A stretch of DNA of 64,000 nucleotides from Akkermansiaceae bacterium (GCA_024233085.1 JACKQC010000010.1:124001-188000); one strand, 5' to 3'. Counted from the stretch's first letter, positions 33,505-43,004 are shown. Made by a program: numbers and translations. Notes: generated from the letters alone by a model not told the origin.

Positions 33505-34707
33505 ATGATTCGCGTCGCCGCCATCGGTTTTCTCTGCACCACGCTGGTCGTGTCCTATTGGTTCGCCGATCCGGAGCGATTCAGCCGGATTTCGGATGTC
33601 TTCGCCGGCCTGATTTCCCGCAACGAACGGATCGATCAGAACGCCTTCGAATCCGCCGCGCTGGGCCGGGTGAATGCGTTGCGCGCGCAACTGTCGCAAA
33701 GGCCGGTGGCCGTGTCGGACGAGATCCAGGTGGCGCTGCAGAATTTCGCCGCCACGCGGAACCGGCTCGGAGACACGTCCCTGAACGCGGTTTTCAAGGA
33801 CTTGCAGAAACGCTTTCCCGGTTTGGAGCAACTTTCGGCGACGATGCTCTTCGACCCGAGCGTGGTCGGGTTGCTGGAGGGGCTGGACCGTTGGAAGGAC
33901 ACGACGCATCCGGAATTCGAGCAACTGAACACGCTGGTGTTTCGGGACGGCCTGCGGCAGGGCTGCATCGCGGTGCTCAGCCGGCGGCTCCCGGCCTTCG
34001 ACCTGGAGACGGCGAACCGCGAGGGAGGGCGTTTTCACAAGATTTGCCCGCACTGCGGCGCCGCGCACGCGATCGAGTTCGACCGCCGGCATTCCGACAC
34101 GCTGATCCTGAGTTGTCCGAACTGCGGCGTGCCCTACGACGTGATCGCCTCGGACACCGGGGGGCATTTCCGGCGGGCGACGGATTTTCTGGAGAGCTTC
34201 CGGCTGCCCGAGACCGAGGCTTACGCCAAACTGCCCGAGCAGGCGCGGCTCCTGGCGATCTGGTCGGCGGTCATCCGGGCCTGCGACTACGAATACGACG
34301 CGAAAAACCTCAAGCTCGGCGAGGCCTGGCGCACGCCGAGCCAGACCTGGACCGACAAACGCGGCGACTGCGAGGACACGTCGCTGCTGCTGGCCGACGC
34401 GCTGCTGAGCGCGGGCATCGAGGCGCGCGTCGCCGTCGGCTGGAACCAGCGCATCGGGTCGCACGCCTGGTGCGTGGCGCGGGTGGGCGGCGAGCAGTTT
34501 GTCCTGGAATCGACCCTGCGCGCCGACGCCCGATCGCCCGACCCGAAACTGCTGACTGTCGCGGCGGCGGCCGGGGAATACCTGCCCGAGCAGCTTTTCG
34601 ACCGGGAGGCGCTGTATTTTCGGCCGAAGGCCAGGGCCGTGAACGACCGGCCGCCCCGGTGCGACGACTACTGGGACGCCGCCATCTGGAGCGAACTGCG
34701 TCCCTGA
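33505..34707 (+). CDS. Membrane-anchored transglutaminase-like protein with zinc ribbon
   Basis: A 400-residue protein with one N-terminal membrane segment (AAIGFLCTTLVVSYWF), a long helical region, a zinc ribbon (C181, C184, C204, C207; two C-P-x-C-G knuckles) and a C-terminal transglutaminase-like core. The core has a catalytic-type cysteine in RGDCEDTSLLLADALLSAG (C289) and a histidine in GSHAWC (H320). Bacterial transglutaminase-like domains act as cysteine proteases or peptide-modifying enzymes. Start taken at 33505, just after an A/T-rich stretch, because the membrane segment begins there. Substrate and acid residue unclear; the zinc ribbon placed before the core is unusual. Confidence 0.75.
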   Translation: MIRVAAIGFLCTTLVVSYWFADPERFSRISDVFAGLISRNERIDQNAFESAALGRVNALRAQLSQRPVAVSDEIQVALQNFAATRNRLGDTSLNAVFKDLQKRFPGLEQLSATMLFDPSVVGLLEGLDRWKDTTHPEFEQLNTLVFRDGLRQGCIAVLSRRLPAFDLETANREGGRFHKICPHCGAAHAIEFDRRHSDTLILSCPNCGVPYDVIASDTGGHFRRATDFLESFRLPETEAYAKLPEQARLLAIWSAVIRACDYEYDAKNLKLGEAWRTPSQTWTDKRGDCEDTSLLLADALLSAGIEARVAVGWNQRIGSHAWCVARVGGEQFVLESTLRADARSPDPKLLTVAAAAGEYLPEQLFDREALYFRPKARAVNDRPPRCDDYWDAAIWSELRP

Positions 34708-34776
34708 CCCGCGGCGCGGGAAGACCCGCAAACGAGGGATTGAGCGGCGGGCCATTTCCGATAAAATGCGGGCACG

Positions 34777-35985
34777 ATGATGCCCGCCTTTTCCTATCGA
34801 CTCTGCCTCGGCGCGGCCTTGGCCCTGGCCTTGGCCGCCGCGATCGCTCCCTCGGGCGCGCTCGCGTTGCCGGAAAATTTCGACCAAGCCATCGCGGCCC
34901 TCCAGGCCGTCGGTCCCGAGGGACAGGGCAACCCCGACGCCGCCACCGCGTGGAAAACGCTTTCCACCGCCGAGGGCGACGCCTTGCTGCCCTTGCTCGG
35001 CGCCATGGAGACGGCAAACCCGCTGGCGCGGAACTGGCTGCGCAGCGCCGCGGAAACGATCGCCGAGCGCGAGCTGGCGGCCGGAAAAGCCCTCCCCGCC
35101 GCGGACCTGGGCGCCTTTCTCCTCGACACACGCCAGAGCCCGCGGGCGCGCCGGCTCGCCTTCGATCTGGTGGCCCGGGTCGATCCCGACACCGCCTCCG
35201 CGCTGGTGCCGGGCATGCTCAACGACCCCAGCACCGAGCTGCGCCGCGACGCCGTCCAGCGGCTCATGGACAGCGCCGCCGAACTGGCCGGCTCGGAGGA
35301 CCGGAAAAACGCCGCCATTATCCTGTATCGCCAGGCACTCAACGCCGCCCGGGACGTCGACCAGATCCGCGAGATCGCGAAGCAATTGACCGAAAAACTC
35401 GGCCAGGAAATCGATCTGCCGCGGCATTTCGGTTTCCTGATGGAGTGGCGGGTCATCGCGCCCTTCGACAACACCGGGCGCGCCGGCTTCGACACGGTAT
35501 TCCCGCCCGAAAATGGCGTCGATCTCGATGCCGCTTACCCCGGCAAGGACGGCGAGGTGAAATGGCGGGAACTCGTCGGCACCGACGACTACGGGATGAT
35601 CGATTTCAACAAGCCCTTCGGCATGCTCAAGGAAGTCACCGGCTACGCCCACACGGAATTCAACGCCGCCCGGGCCACGCCCGCCGAACTCCGGCTCGGT
35701 TGCAAGAACGCCTGGAAGATCTGGCTCAACGGCGAGCTGGTTTTCGGGCGCGACGAATACCACCGCGGCGCCCGCATCGACCAATACAAGCTGCCCGTGC
35801 AACTCAAGGAGGGAAAGAACACCCTGCTCGTGAAGCTCTGCCAGAACGAGCAGACGCAGTCCTGGACCGTCGAGTGGGAGTTCCAGCTCCGCGTTTGCGA
35901 CGCCACCGGCACCGCCATCCTCGCCGCCGACCGTCCCGAAACGAAGAAGGCGGAGACCTCCCGCCGCCGGGTCGGCAACCCTTGA
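34777..35985 (+). CDS. Exported HEAT-like repeat protein with C-terminal ligand-binding-like domain
   Basis: A 402-residue protein with a signal peptide (LCLGAALALALAAAIAPSGALA), alpha-helical HEAT-like repeats over about residues 60-200 (e.g. SPRARRLAFDLVARVDPD) and a C-terminal beta domain. That domain (about 230-385) has CKNAWKIWLNGELVF and LKEGKNTLLVKLCQN, wording typical of galactose-binding-like or PA14-related modules in PVC bacteria. No enzyme motif. It stands 69 nt after the transglutaminase-like gene and 64 nt before the PQQ-propeller gene on the same strand. Likely periplasmic or outer-membrane-associated binding protein; ligand unknown. Confidence 0.7.
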   Translation: MMPAFSYRLCLGAALALALAAAIAPSGALALPENFDQAIAALQAVGPEGQGNPDAATAWKTLSTAEGDALLPLLGAMETANPLARNWLRSAAETIAERELAAGKALPAADLGAFLLDTRQSPRARRLAFDLVARVDPDTASALVPGMLNDPSTELRRDAVQRLMDSAAELAGSEDRKNAAIILYRQALNAARDVDQIREIAKQLTEKLGQEIDLPRHFGFLMEWRVIAPFDNTGRAGFDTVFPPENGVDLDAAYPGKDGEVKWRELVGTDDYGMIDFNKPFGMLKEVTGYAHTEFNAARATPAELRLGCKNAWKIWLNGELVFGRDEYHRGARIDQYKLPVQLKEGKNTLLVKLCQNEQTQSWTVEWEFQLRVCDATGTAILAADRPETKKAETSRRRVGNP

Positions 35986-36049
35986 TCCCGCTTCCTCCTC
36001 CGGCAACGCACCCGCATTCTCACTCTCGAACGAAACTCTTTCCACCCTC

Positions 36050-37252
36050 ATGCGCTTACTTTCCCCCATCCTCCTGACCCTCGCCCTCGCCTCGCCCGCC
36101 GCGCGCGCCGACTGGCTTCAATTTCGCGGTCCCAACGGGAACGGTTACATCGAGGGCAACGCCGGCGTGCCGGTGCGGCTTTCCGAGGACACCGTCGCCT
36201 GGAAAGTCGAGCTGCCCGGGCGCGGCCTCGGCAGCCCCATCGTCGTCGGCGACCGCGTCGTCGTCACCGCCGCCAGCGGGCCGGACCAGGAGCAACTGCA
36301 CGTGCTCTGTTTCCGCGCGTCCGACGGATCGCCGCTCTGGAGCCGCCGTTTCTGGGCCACCGGCCGCACCATGTGCCACAACAAGACCTGTGTCGCCGCC
36401 CCCACCCCGGCCAGCGACGGCGAGCGCGTCTTCGCCCTCTGGTCGTCGAACGATCTCGTCTGCCTCGATCTCGAGGGCAACCTGCTGTGGACCCGCGGCC
36501 TCACCCTCGATTATCCGAACGCCTCCAACAGCCTCGGCATGGCCTCCTCCCCCATCGTCGCCGACGGCGTCCTCGTCGCGCAGATCGAGAACGACTCCGA
36601 GTCCTTCGCCGCCGGATTCGATCCGCTCACCGGCGCCAACAAATGGAAAATCGACCGCCCCAAGGCCGCCAACTGGACTTCGCCCGTCTCCCTGAAGACC
36701 GGCGGCCAGCTCGTGGTCGCGCTCCAGAGCAGCAAGGGCGTCCTCGGTGTCCTGCCCGCGACCGGTTCCGAGGTCTGGAACTACGGAAACGGCGCCGCCA
36801 CCATTCCCTCCGGCGCCGCCGCCGGCGATTCGCTCTACATCCCGTCAAACGGCCTCACCGCCCTCAAGCCCGCGGCCGACGGCGGCGACACCCAGCCGCT
36901 CTGGACCGAAAGCGCCCAGAATCCCGGCACCTCCAGCCCCCTCGTCATCGGGGACCGGGTTTACATCGTCAACAACGCCGGCGTCCTCAACTGCGCGAGC
37001 CGCGAAACCGGCGAGCGACTCTGGCGGGCCCGCCTCAAGGGCCCCTTCTCCGGTTCTCCGGTCGCCTGCGGAAACGGCCACCTCTACCTCTTCAACGAGC
37101 AGGGTCTCGGCCAGTGTGTCGATCTCTCCGATCCGGAAGGCAAAGTCGTCTCCGAAATCGATCTGAAGGAAACCATCCTCGGCACCGCGTCCATCTCCGG
37201 CGACGCCCTCTACGTCCGGAGCGACGGCCATCTCTGGAAGATTGGGGGGTGA
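36050..37252 (+). CDS. Exported PQQ-like beta-propeller protein
   Basis: A 400-residue protein with a signal peptide (SPILLTLALASPAARA) directly followed by WLQFRGPNGNG, the opening of a widespread PVC-group family of PQQ-like beta-propellers. Blades recur as G-D-x-V repeats (SPIVVGDRVVVTAASG; PLVIGDRVYIVNNAGVLNC). There is no sign of PQQ-ligating residues, so it is more likely structural or protein-binding, like BamB, than a dehydrogenase. Convergent with the following LamG-like gene. Function unknown beyond fold. Confidence 0.8.
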   Translation: MRLLSPILLTLALASPAARADWLQFRGPNGNGYIEGNAGVPVRLSEDTVAWKVELPGRGLGSPIVVGDRVVVTAASGPDQEQLHVLCFRASDGSPLWSRRFWATGRTMCHNKTCVAAPTPASDGERVFALWSSNDLVCLDLEGNLLWTRGLTLDYPNASNSLGMASSPIVADGVLVAQIENDSESFAAGFDPLTGANKWKIDRPKAANWTSPVSLKTGGQLVVALQSSKGVLGVLPATGSEVWNYGNGAATIPSGAAAGDSLYIPSNGLTALKPAADGGDTQPLWTESAQNPGTSSPLVIGDRVYIVNNAGVLNCASRETGERLWRARLKGPFSGSPVACGNGHLYLFNEQGLGQCVDLSDPEGKVVSEIDLKETILGTASISGDALYVRSDGHLWKIGG

Positions 37253-37336
37253 GGATGGGGGCAGTATTCAGTTTTCGGTTTTCGGAGTTCGGTTTTTGCG
37301 GTGAGGGATTGCCCACTTGCTTCCGCACTTGGCGCC

Positions 37337-37990
37337 TTACTCCTTTGCCGTCGCCGCCCAGACTTTCAGGTCTTTGAATGACGCGCTCTGGCCGCCCACG
37401 GTGAATCCGAGATTCGCCTTTTCCGTCGCGATCAGGGCGTCGGCGCCTTCGGAAACCTTTCCATCGATCGTGCAGACCATCGATTCGCCGACGATTTCGA
37501 CCACCGCCGTGTGCCAGTCGCCATCGTCGAGCTTCGCTTTCACGGCCTCGAACGGCACCGCCTTGTCCGGGCCCTCGTGGTCGTGATCGTCCCGCTGGGC
37601 GCGGAATCCGGCCTTGTTGATGGTGACACGGCAGACGTGCTCCTTGGCGTCGTTGACGGAAAGGCTGATGCCTTTCGCCCCGTCGAGCTTGAAGGAAAAA
37701 GCGATCACGGCGTCCTTGAACTTCAGCGGGTGCCGCATCACGGCGCCGTGGTTGTCGGCGGCGAGTTCGCTGCCCTGGACCCCGTCGCCCCCGGCTTTCC
37801 ATTCTCCCTTGGCGGCGCGCCAGGTCTTGCCGACTTCCTGGAGCGAGTCCTCCAACAGCAGATCGCCCTTCTTGGCGATGGCGAGGCGGTCTTCGGCCCG
37901 GAGCGAAGCGGTGGAAAAGCCGAGCGAAAGGACGGCAAACAGCGCCGCGGCGGACGCGCGGACAACACGGGGAAGAGAAGCGGTTTTCAT
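37337..37990 (-). CDS. Exported LamG/DUF1080-like protein
   Basis: A 217-residue protein with signal peptide (ASAAALFAVLSLGFSTASLRA) and one jelly-roll domain of the type seen in LamG and DUF1080 (sugar-hydrolase-like) families: FKDAVIAFSFKLDGAKGISLS, GDWHTAVVEIVGESMVCTIDG and the terminal FKDLKVW. These domains bind carbohydrate or act with secreted glycosidases in PVC bacteria; no catalytic residue is evident. Start at ATG 37990 placed at the signal peptide. A dispersed repeat lies upstream, between it and the ROK kinase gene on the same strand. Confidence 0.72.
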   Translation of the reverse strand: MKTASLPRVVRASAAALFAVLSLGFSTASLRAEDRLAIAKKGDLLLEDSLQEVGKTWRAAKGEWKAGGDGVQGSELAADNHGAVMRHPLKFKDAVIAFSFKLDGAKGISLSVNDAKEHVCRVTINKAGFRAQRDDHDHEGPDKAVPFEAVKAKLDDGDWHTAVVEIVGESMVCTIDGKVSEGADALIATEKANLGFTVGGQSASFKDLKVWAATAKE

Positions 37991-38062
37991 GGTTTTTTGA
38001 GGCGGTCGAATCATCGTCCCCCGCTCCCGGCTGTCGAGTGAAATTCGGCGGCGTCAAAAGGC

Positions 38063-38103
38063 CACCCAACAGGGTTAGGTCACCGAGTCAACCCTGTTGG
38101 ATG
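38063..38103. repeat. Dispersed palindromic element, copy 4 (inverted arms)
   Basis: Perfect 11-bp inverted repeat: CCAACAGGGTT at 38066-38076 and AACCCTGTTGG at 38090-38100, 13-nt loop, core offset 25 nt, 26 nt after the ROK kinase stop. Confidence 0.85.
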
Positions 38104-38126
38104 GAGGCGGTTTTCCGCGCTCCCGG

Positions 38127-39146
38127 TCACCGAAACATCTCGCGCGCCGTGTAGGCCATCCCGAGCGCGGCGGCGGAGTCACCGCCCTCGGCCCATTCGA
38201 AGCGAGTCGTCTCTTTTTCGGGATCCAGCGGGCTGCGCCGATACATGGGCCAGGCGCGGGATTCGAATCCCTCGAGGATCCAGTCCCGGTAGCGGTCGCG
38301 GAATTTCGTCTCCGCCAGGCCCCCGCCGATCACCACCAGGCCGGGGTCAAAGACGCGCACCAGATCGGCCAGCGCGTAACCGAGGATCATTCCCTGTTCG
38401 CGGAAAATCTCGATCGCCAGCGGATCGCCCTTTTCGGCGAAGTCGCGCAGGCGGAAGGCTTTCTCCTCCACGGGGTCGTCGCCCTGGTTGAGCGGATGTT
38501 CCGCCCAGCCTTCCTTGCTCAGCTCGATGGCCAACCGGCGACGCAGGGCGACGAGAGACACCCAGGCTTCGACGCAGCCCTTCCACCCGCAGGAACACTC
38601 GGGCAGCTCGCCGTCCTCCTCGCGAAAGGGCACGGTGATGTGGCCGACTTCGAGGGCGAGGCCGTTGGCCCCCTCCCAGGCGCGGCCGCCGGGCATCACC
38701 ATCCCGCCGCCCAAACCCGTCCCCGGCGCGACGAACAGCAGCCCCCCGAGATGCTTGCGCCGGATGGCGTATTCGCCGAGGGCGGCGGCGTTTCCGTCGT
38801 TGGTCATGTAAACCGGCACGCCGACGCGGGAGGCGAAGCGGTCGCGAATGTCGCGGCCGACCCAGTCGTCGGCGAGGTTCGCCCGGCCCCAGATGACGCC
38901 GTCGCAACTCGGGGCGGGCACGTCGAGGCCGATGCCGCGGATGGCGCCGCGCTCGATGCCGGCGCCGTCCGCGAGGGCGTCGAGGGCCTTTTCCAACTGC
39001 CCGAAGGTCGCCTCGAATCCCTCCTTCACCCGGCTGCGCACCTCCACCATGTCGCCGGCGGGATCGCCGTGGCTGTCCACGAGAGCCGATTTGATGGTCG
39101 TGCCGCCCACATCGAGCCCGGCAAAGTAAGCGTTGTTTTCAGCCAT
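38127..39146 (-). CDS. ROK-family sugar kinase
   Basis: A 339-residue kinase of the ROK family, which phosphorylates glucose, N-acetylglucosamine, N-acetylmannosamine or fructose. Visible features are an N-terminal phosphate loop (GLDVGGTTIKSALVD), catalytic aspartate in TNDGNAA (D117), sugar-binding E166 and H169 (EVGHI) and the zinc site CSCGWKGC (C184, C186, C191 with H169). No helix-turn-helix precedes the kinase, so it is an enzyme rather than a repressor. Glucokinase is the default reading; the NagA/sialidase genes nearby make an amino-sugar kinase possible. Start at 39146 gives a direct entry into the first strand. Confidence 0.88.
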   Translation of the reverse strand: MAENNAYFAGLDVGGTTIKSALVDSHGDPAGDMVEVRSRVKEGFEATFGQLEKALDALADGAGIERGAIRGIGLDVPAPSCDGVIWGRANLADDWVGRDIRDRFASRVGVPVYMTNDGNAAALGEYAIRRKHLGGLLFVAPGTGLGGGMVMPGGRAWEGANGLALEVGHITVPFREEDGELPECSCGWKGCVEAWVSLVALRRRLAIELSKEGWAEHPLNQGDDPVEEKAFRLRDFAEKGDPLAIEIFREQGMILGYALADLVRVFDPGLVVIGGGLAETKFRDRYRDWILEGFESRAWPMYRRSPLDPEKETTRFEWAEGGDSAAALGMAYTAREMFR

Positions 39147-39387
39147 AATTTCCCTCGAAAAAAGTCTTTCCCGGCCCGCCGCGCGTCCCGGGCCGCTATC
39201 GTTCCGTGCCCGGCCCGCGCCGTCAATGGGAATTGCCCGGTCGCGCGCCGGGCGGGCGGGACGGTTACGGGACGCTGACTTGACATTGGGAAGGCTCGTT
39301 GCATGGTTCGCGCCATTCGCTCCAGACGTTTCCGCGCCCCCAAGGTCGTCGGGCGCGGCCAAAAGGGTCGTATTCCTTGTATTTTTC

Positions 39388-40608
39388 ATGAAAATCGCAT
39401 TTCTCACCGCCGGAGGGATCGCTCCGTGTCTGTCCGCGTCGATCGGGGGACTCATCCACGCCTACAACCGTCTCGCGCCGGACGCGGAGTTGATCGGTTA
39501 CCTGAACGGATACCACGGCCTGTTGCTGGGCAATTCCTACGCCTTTCCCCAGTCCGTCCGGGACAAACACGAAATCTTCTACCGCTTCGGCGGCAGCCCC
39601 ATCGGCAACAGCCGGGTGAAGCTGACCAACGTCAAGGACTGCACGAAGCGCGGACTGGTGAAGGAGGGCGAGATTCCCCTCAAGGTCGCCGCCGATCAGC
39701 TCGTCAGGGACGGCGTCAAAATCCTTCACACCATCGGGGGTGACGACACGAACACGACCGCCGCCGACCTCGCCGCCTACCTGAAGGAACACGGCTACGA
39801 GCTGACCGTCGTCGGCCTGCCCAAGACGATCGACAACGACGTCTATCCCATCGCCCAAACCCTCGGCGCCTGGACCGCCGCGGAACAAGGGGCGCGCTTT
39901 TTTCGGAACATCGCCAACGAAAACACCACCAGCTACCGCCAGCTCATCGTGCACGAGGTGATGGGCCGAAACTGCGGCTGGCTCACGGCCCGGACCGCCT
40001 TCGACTACCGCCAGAGCCTGCACGAATACGACTGGCTGCCCGAGGCGCTGCTGCACAACGCCCGCTGGGACCTCGACGCCGTCTGGGTGCCGGAGCTGGA
40101 GTTCGACTTCGACGCCGAGGTCGAGCGTCTGCGCCGGAAGATGGACGAGCACGACAGCGTGAACATTTTCCTCAGCGAAGGCGCCGGGGTGGAGGCCATC
40201 GTCCACCAGATCGAAACCGAAACCGGCGAGTCGGTGCCGCGCGACGCCTTTGGCCATGTGCGGCTGGACGAGATCAATGTCGGCAACTGGTTCGCCAACC
40301 AGCTCCGCGGCCGCCTTTCCGCCGAAAAGGTGCTGGTGCAGAAGAGCGGCTATTTCGCCCGCTCGGCCGCGCCCAACGCCGCCGACCTCGACCTGATCGT
40401 CCGCAGCGCGGCCCACGCCGCCGAGGGCGCCCTCCAGGGCAGGAGCGGGGTCGCCGGCCTCGACGAGGACAACGGCGGCGAGATGAACATCATTCCCTTT
40501 CCGAAGATCAAGGGCGGCAAGCCCTTCGACCACACGCAGGCGTGGTTCCGCGACATGCTCGGGGAAATCGGCCAGCCACTCGGCAAGCCCGTCACCGTCG
40601 GCCACTGA
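39388..40608 (+). CDS. pfp: Diphosphate-dependent phosphofructokinase-type enzyme
   Basis: A 406-residue phosphofructokinase that phosphorylates fructose 6-phosphate. GGDD at 117-120 (where ATP enzymes have GGDG), PKTIDND at 145-151 and the fructose-binding VMGRNCGW are the signatures of the PPi-using group. This would let glycolysis use pyrophosphate instead of ATP. The frame is open upstream, but the first strand MKIAFLTAGG fixes the start at 39388. The upstream 240 nt to the divergent ROK gene contain no recognised feature. Phosphoryl-donor preference is inferred from GGDD and should be treated as probable. Confidence 0.88.
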   Translation: MKIAFLTAGGIAPCLSASIGGLIHAYNRLAPDAELIGYLNGYHGLLLGNSYAFPQSVRDKHEIFYRFGGSPIGNSRVKLTNVKDCTKRGLVKEGEIPLKVAADQLVRDGVKILHTIGGDDTNTTAADLAAYLKEHGYELTVVGLPKTIDNDVYPIAQTLGAWTAAEQGARFFRNIANENTTSYRQLIVHEVMGRNCGWLTARTAFDYRQSLHEYDWLPEALLHNARWDLDAVWVPELEFDFDAEVERLRRKMDEHDSVNIFLSEGAGVEAIVHQIETETGESVPRDAFGHVRLDEINVGNWFANQLRGRLSAEKVLVQKSGYFARSAAPNAADLDLIVRSAAHAAEGALQGRSGVAGLDEDNGGEMNIIPFPKIKGGKPFDHTQAWFRDMLGEIGQPLGKPVTVGH

Positions 40609-40629
40609 GGCCGCCAAACGGCGCGCGCC

Positions 40630-41055
40630 TTATCGGCCCGCGACCTTCACGTGGGTCGGGGAACCGCCCTCGTAAACCAGCGACATGTCCAGGTTCCAGA
40701 ATTTCGCGATCTTGTGGAGCAGTTCGCGGCGGGAGATGCTTTCCTCCTTGAGGTGAAAGAGCGGGGCGTTTTCCGGGAGGTTGAAGGCCTGATAGCGAAT
40801 GTCCGAGAGCGGGTCCTGATCGAAGACGATGTCAGGACGCATATTCCGGTAATTGACCTCGAAACGCTGCTCCAACCACCCCGCCAGCCGCGGATGATCC
40901 GTGGCCAGGAAAGTCGCCGGCACGTCCGAAATCCGCGCGCCGGTGGAGGAGCCCCCGCCGGAGCCGGTCGTTCCCGTGGTGCCACAAGCCGAAACGCCAA
41001 ACGCGAGACACGCCGCCCCGCCCAACGAAAGCCAGAAATTCGATCGATCGGACAT
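40630..41055 (-). CDS. Small lipoprotein with STN/secretin-short-domain-like C terminus
   Basis: A 141-residue putative lipoprotein: signal with lipobox ending at C24 (LAFGVSAC), a Gly/Thr/Ser linker, and a C-terminal region ISRRELLHKIAKFWNLDMSLVYEG. That helix-strand pattern resembles the short N-terminal domain of secretins and TonB receptors. Start at 41055 chosen at the signal peptide. It is convergent with the phosphofructokinase gene, 21 nt apart. A pilotin-like role is conceivable because the secretin is encoded in the same window, but this is speculation. Confidence 0.6.
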   Translation of the reverse strand: MSDRSNFWLSLGGAACLAFGVSACGTTGTTGSGGGSSTGARISDVPATFLATDHPRLAGWLEQRFEVNYRNMRPDIVFDQDPLSDIRYQAFNLPENAPLFHLKEESISRRELLHKIAKFWNLDMSLVYEGGSPTHVKVAGR

Positions 41056-41153
41056 GAAGCGCCCAAGATAACGCCGATGCGCCGAATTGTCGCGGGAAAT
41101 TCCCGCCATTTCCCGGTCGCAATCCCCCGCGCCGTGCCTCAGATTCCCCGTCC

Positions 41154-41720
41154 ATGAGCCCCGCCCCCGCCTCCGCCGACGACGAATCCAACCCCTGGGT
41201 CACCCACGAGAGCCGCGAAGTCTATGCGAACCCGTGGATCCGCGTGCGCGAGGACCGCGTCACCAATCCCGCCGGCGGCCCCGGCATCTACGGGGTCGTC
41301 GAATACCGGAACCGCGCCGTCGGCGTCATCCCCCTCGACGCGGAAGGCCACACCTGGCTGGTCGGCCAGTACCGCTACACCACCGGCACCTACGAATGGG
41401 AAATCCCCGAGGGCGGCTGCCCGGAGGGCGAGGACCTGCTCGACACCGCCGCCCGCGAGCTGAGGGAGGAAACCGGTCTCCTCGCCGCCAGCTTCGAACC
41501 GCTGCTCGCCGAGCTGCAATTGTCCAACTCCGTCAGCAACGAGCGCGCCTGGATCTTCGTCGCCCGCGGCCTCTCCCAGTCCGACGCCGCGCCCGAGGAC
41601 ACCGAGAAAATCGCCGTCCGCCGCCTCCCCCTCGCCGAGGCCATCGCCATGGCCGAGCGGGGCGACATTCGCGATGTCATGTCCGTCGTCGGGCTCCTGC
41701 GCCTCGCCCGGGCGGCGTGA
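41154..41720 (+). CDS. Nudix hydrolase (ADP-sugar pyrophosphatase-like)
   Basis: A 188-residue Nudix protein with the complete GX5EX7REUXEEXGU box at residues 87-109 (G87, E93, R101, E102, E105, E106, G108). The preceding WLVGQYRYTTGTYEWEIPEGG is typical of ADP-ribose/NDP-sugar pyrophosphatases, which hydrolyse nucleotide diphosphate sugars to NMP and sugar phosphate. It stands before the sialidase-type gene on the same strand, 114 nt apart. Exact substrate cannot be told. Confidence 0.87.
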   Translation: MSPAPASADDESNPWVTHESREVYANPWIRVREDRVTNPAGGPGIYGVVEYRNRAVGVIPLDAEGHTWLVGQYRYTTGTYEWEIPEGGCPEGEDLLDTAARELREETGLLAASFEPLLAELQLSNSVSNERAWIFVARGLSQSDAAPEDTEKIAVRRLPLAEAIAMAERGDIRDVMSVVGLLRLARAA

Positions 41721-41834
41721 ACCAGGCTTCGCGGGACGGCGCGGCGAACCGGCGGAGGCTTTTCGGCGGGCGGAAAAGGCGCCCCGCGCGGATGCGGCAT
41801 TGCCACCCCCGCCGCCCTCCGCAACCTGTCTCCC

Positions 41835-43004
41835 ATGGAAAAAAATCCCGCTCCCACCAGCCGCCGCCGTTTTCTCGGCCAAAGCCTCGCCGCGGGCGCC
41901 GCGGCGATCTCGGTCCCCGGCGTTCGACCGGTTCGCGCCGCCGAGGCTCCGGCCGCGACCGTGCTCGACACCAAAGTTATTTCCCAGCAGCCCGAGTTCT
42001 ACCACGGCTGGCCCACGGTGTGCCGGCGCTCCAGCGGCGAACTCATCCTTACCTGGTCCGGTCGCCGCGAGTCCCACGTCTGCCCCTTCGGCGCCGTGGA
42101 GATGATGCGTTCCCGCGACGAGGGCGAGACCTGGACCTTTCCCCGCACCCTGCTGGACAGCCCCATCGACGACCGCGACTCCGGCTGCCTCGAGACCGCG
42201 ACCGGCGCCCTCATCGTCACCACCTTTACCTCGCTCGCCTACGACGATTTGTATCTCAAGAAAGGCCAGCACACCGACGATCCCCGCTGGCTGGCCGCCC
42301 ACGCCCGCCTTCCCGACGACGAGGCGCGGAAGGCCGAACTGGGCGAATGGGCCATCCGCTCCACCGACGGCGGCGTCACCTGGTCGGAGCGCGTTCACAC
42401 CCTCGCCAATTCGCCGCACGGCCCCATCCAGCTCGCCGACGGCCGCCTGCTCTATCCCGGCAAGGAACTCTGGTCGGAGAAAAAACGCATCGGCGTCGCC
42501 GAGTCGAAGGACGACGGCCGGACCTGGTCCTGGCTCGCCGACATCCCGACGCGCGAGGGCGACGATGCCCACGGCGGCTATCATGAGCTGCACGGTGTCG
42601 AATGCGCCGGCGGCAAACTGATCGTGCAAATCCGCAATCACAACGCCGCCAACAAGGGCGAAACCCTCCAGACCGAATCCACCGACGGCGGCCAAACCTG
42701 GAGCGTCCCCCACCCGATCGGCGTGTGGGGACTGCCCTCGCACCTGTGCCGGCTGCGCGACGGCCGCCTGGTGATGACCCACGGCCATCGCCGAGCCCCC
42801 TTCGGCAACCAGGCGCGCCTGAGCACCGACGAGGGCGCCACGTGGTCGGACCCGGTCATCCTTTCCGGCGACGGAGCGGGTGGCGATCTCGGTTATCCCA
42901 GCACCGTGGAATTGGCCGACGGCGCCCTGCTCACCGTCTGGTACGAAAAGCTGAAGGACTCCCCCCGCGCCGTCCTCCGCCAGGCCCGGTGGCGGCTTGG
43001 CTGA
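41835..43004 (+). CDS. Tat-exported sialidase-family protein (five Asp boxes)
   Basis: A 389-residue protein with a twin-arginine signal (SRRRFLGQSLAAGAAAIS) and five Asp boxes of S-x-D-x-G-x-T-W form at about 93-100, 176-183, 224-231, 282-289 and 330-337, the hallmark of six-bladed sialidase/BNR propellers. The FRIP-like arginine near the N terminus is not evident, so sialidase activity is probable but not proven; many PVC proteins of this fold act on other glycosides. It is followed by Gfo/Idh/MocA and NagA-like genes on the same strand, which supports amino-sugar release and breakdown. Confidence 0.78.
   Translation: MEKNPAPTSRRRFLGQSLAAGAAAISVPGVRPVRAAEAPAATVLDTKVISQQPEFYHGWPTVCRRSSGELILTWSGRRESHVCPFGAVEMMRSRDEGETWTFPRTLLDSPIDDRDSGCLETATGALIVTTFTSLAYDDLYLKKGQHTDDPRWLAAHARLPDDEARKAELGEWAIRSTDGGVTWSERVHTLANSPHGPIQLADGRLLYPGKELWSEKKRIGVAESKDDGRTWSWLADIPTREGDDAHGGYHELHGVECAGGKLIVQIRNHNAANKGETLQTESTDGGQTWSVPHPIGVWGLPSHLCRLRDGRLVMTHGHRRAPFGNQARLSTDEGATWSDPVILSGDGAGGDLGYPSTVELADGALLTVWYEKLKDSPRAVLRQARWRLG

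Noticed and set aside
32164..36069. A minus-strand open frame of about 1300 codons opposite hemW, the transglutaminase-like and HEAT-like genes
   Set aside because: It lies wholly antisense to genes with recognised motifs, shows repetitive Arg/Gly/Val composition typical of GC-rich shadow frames and no domain.
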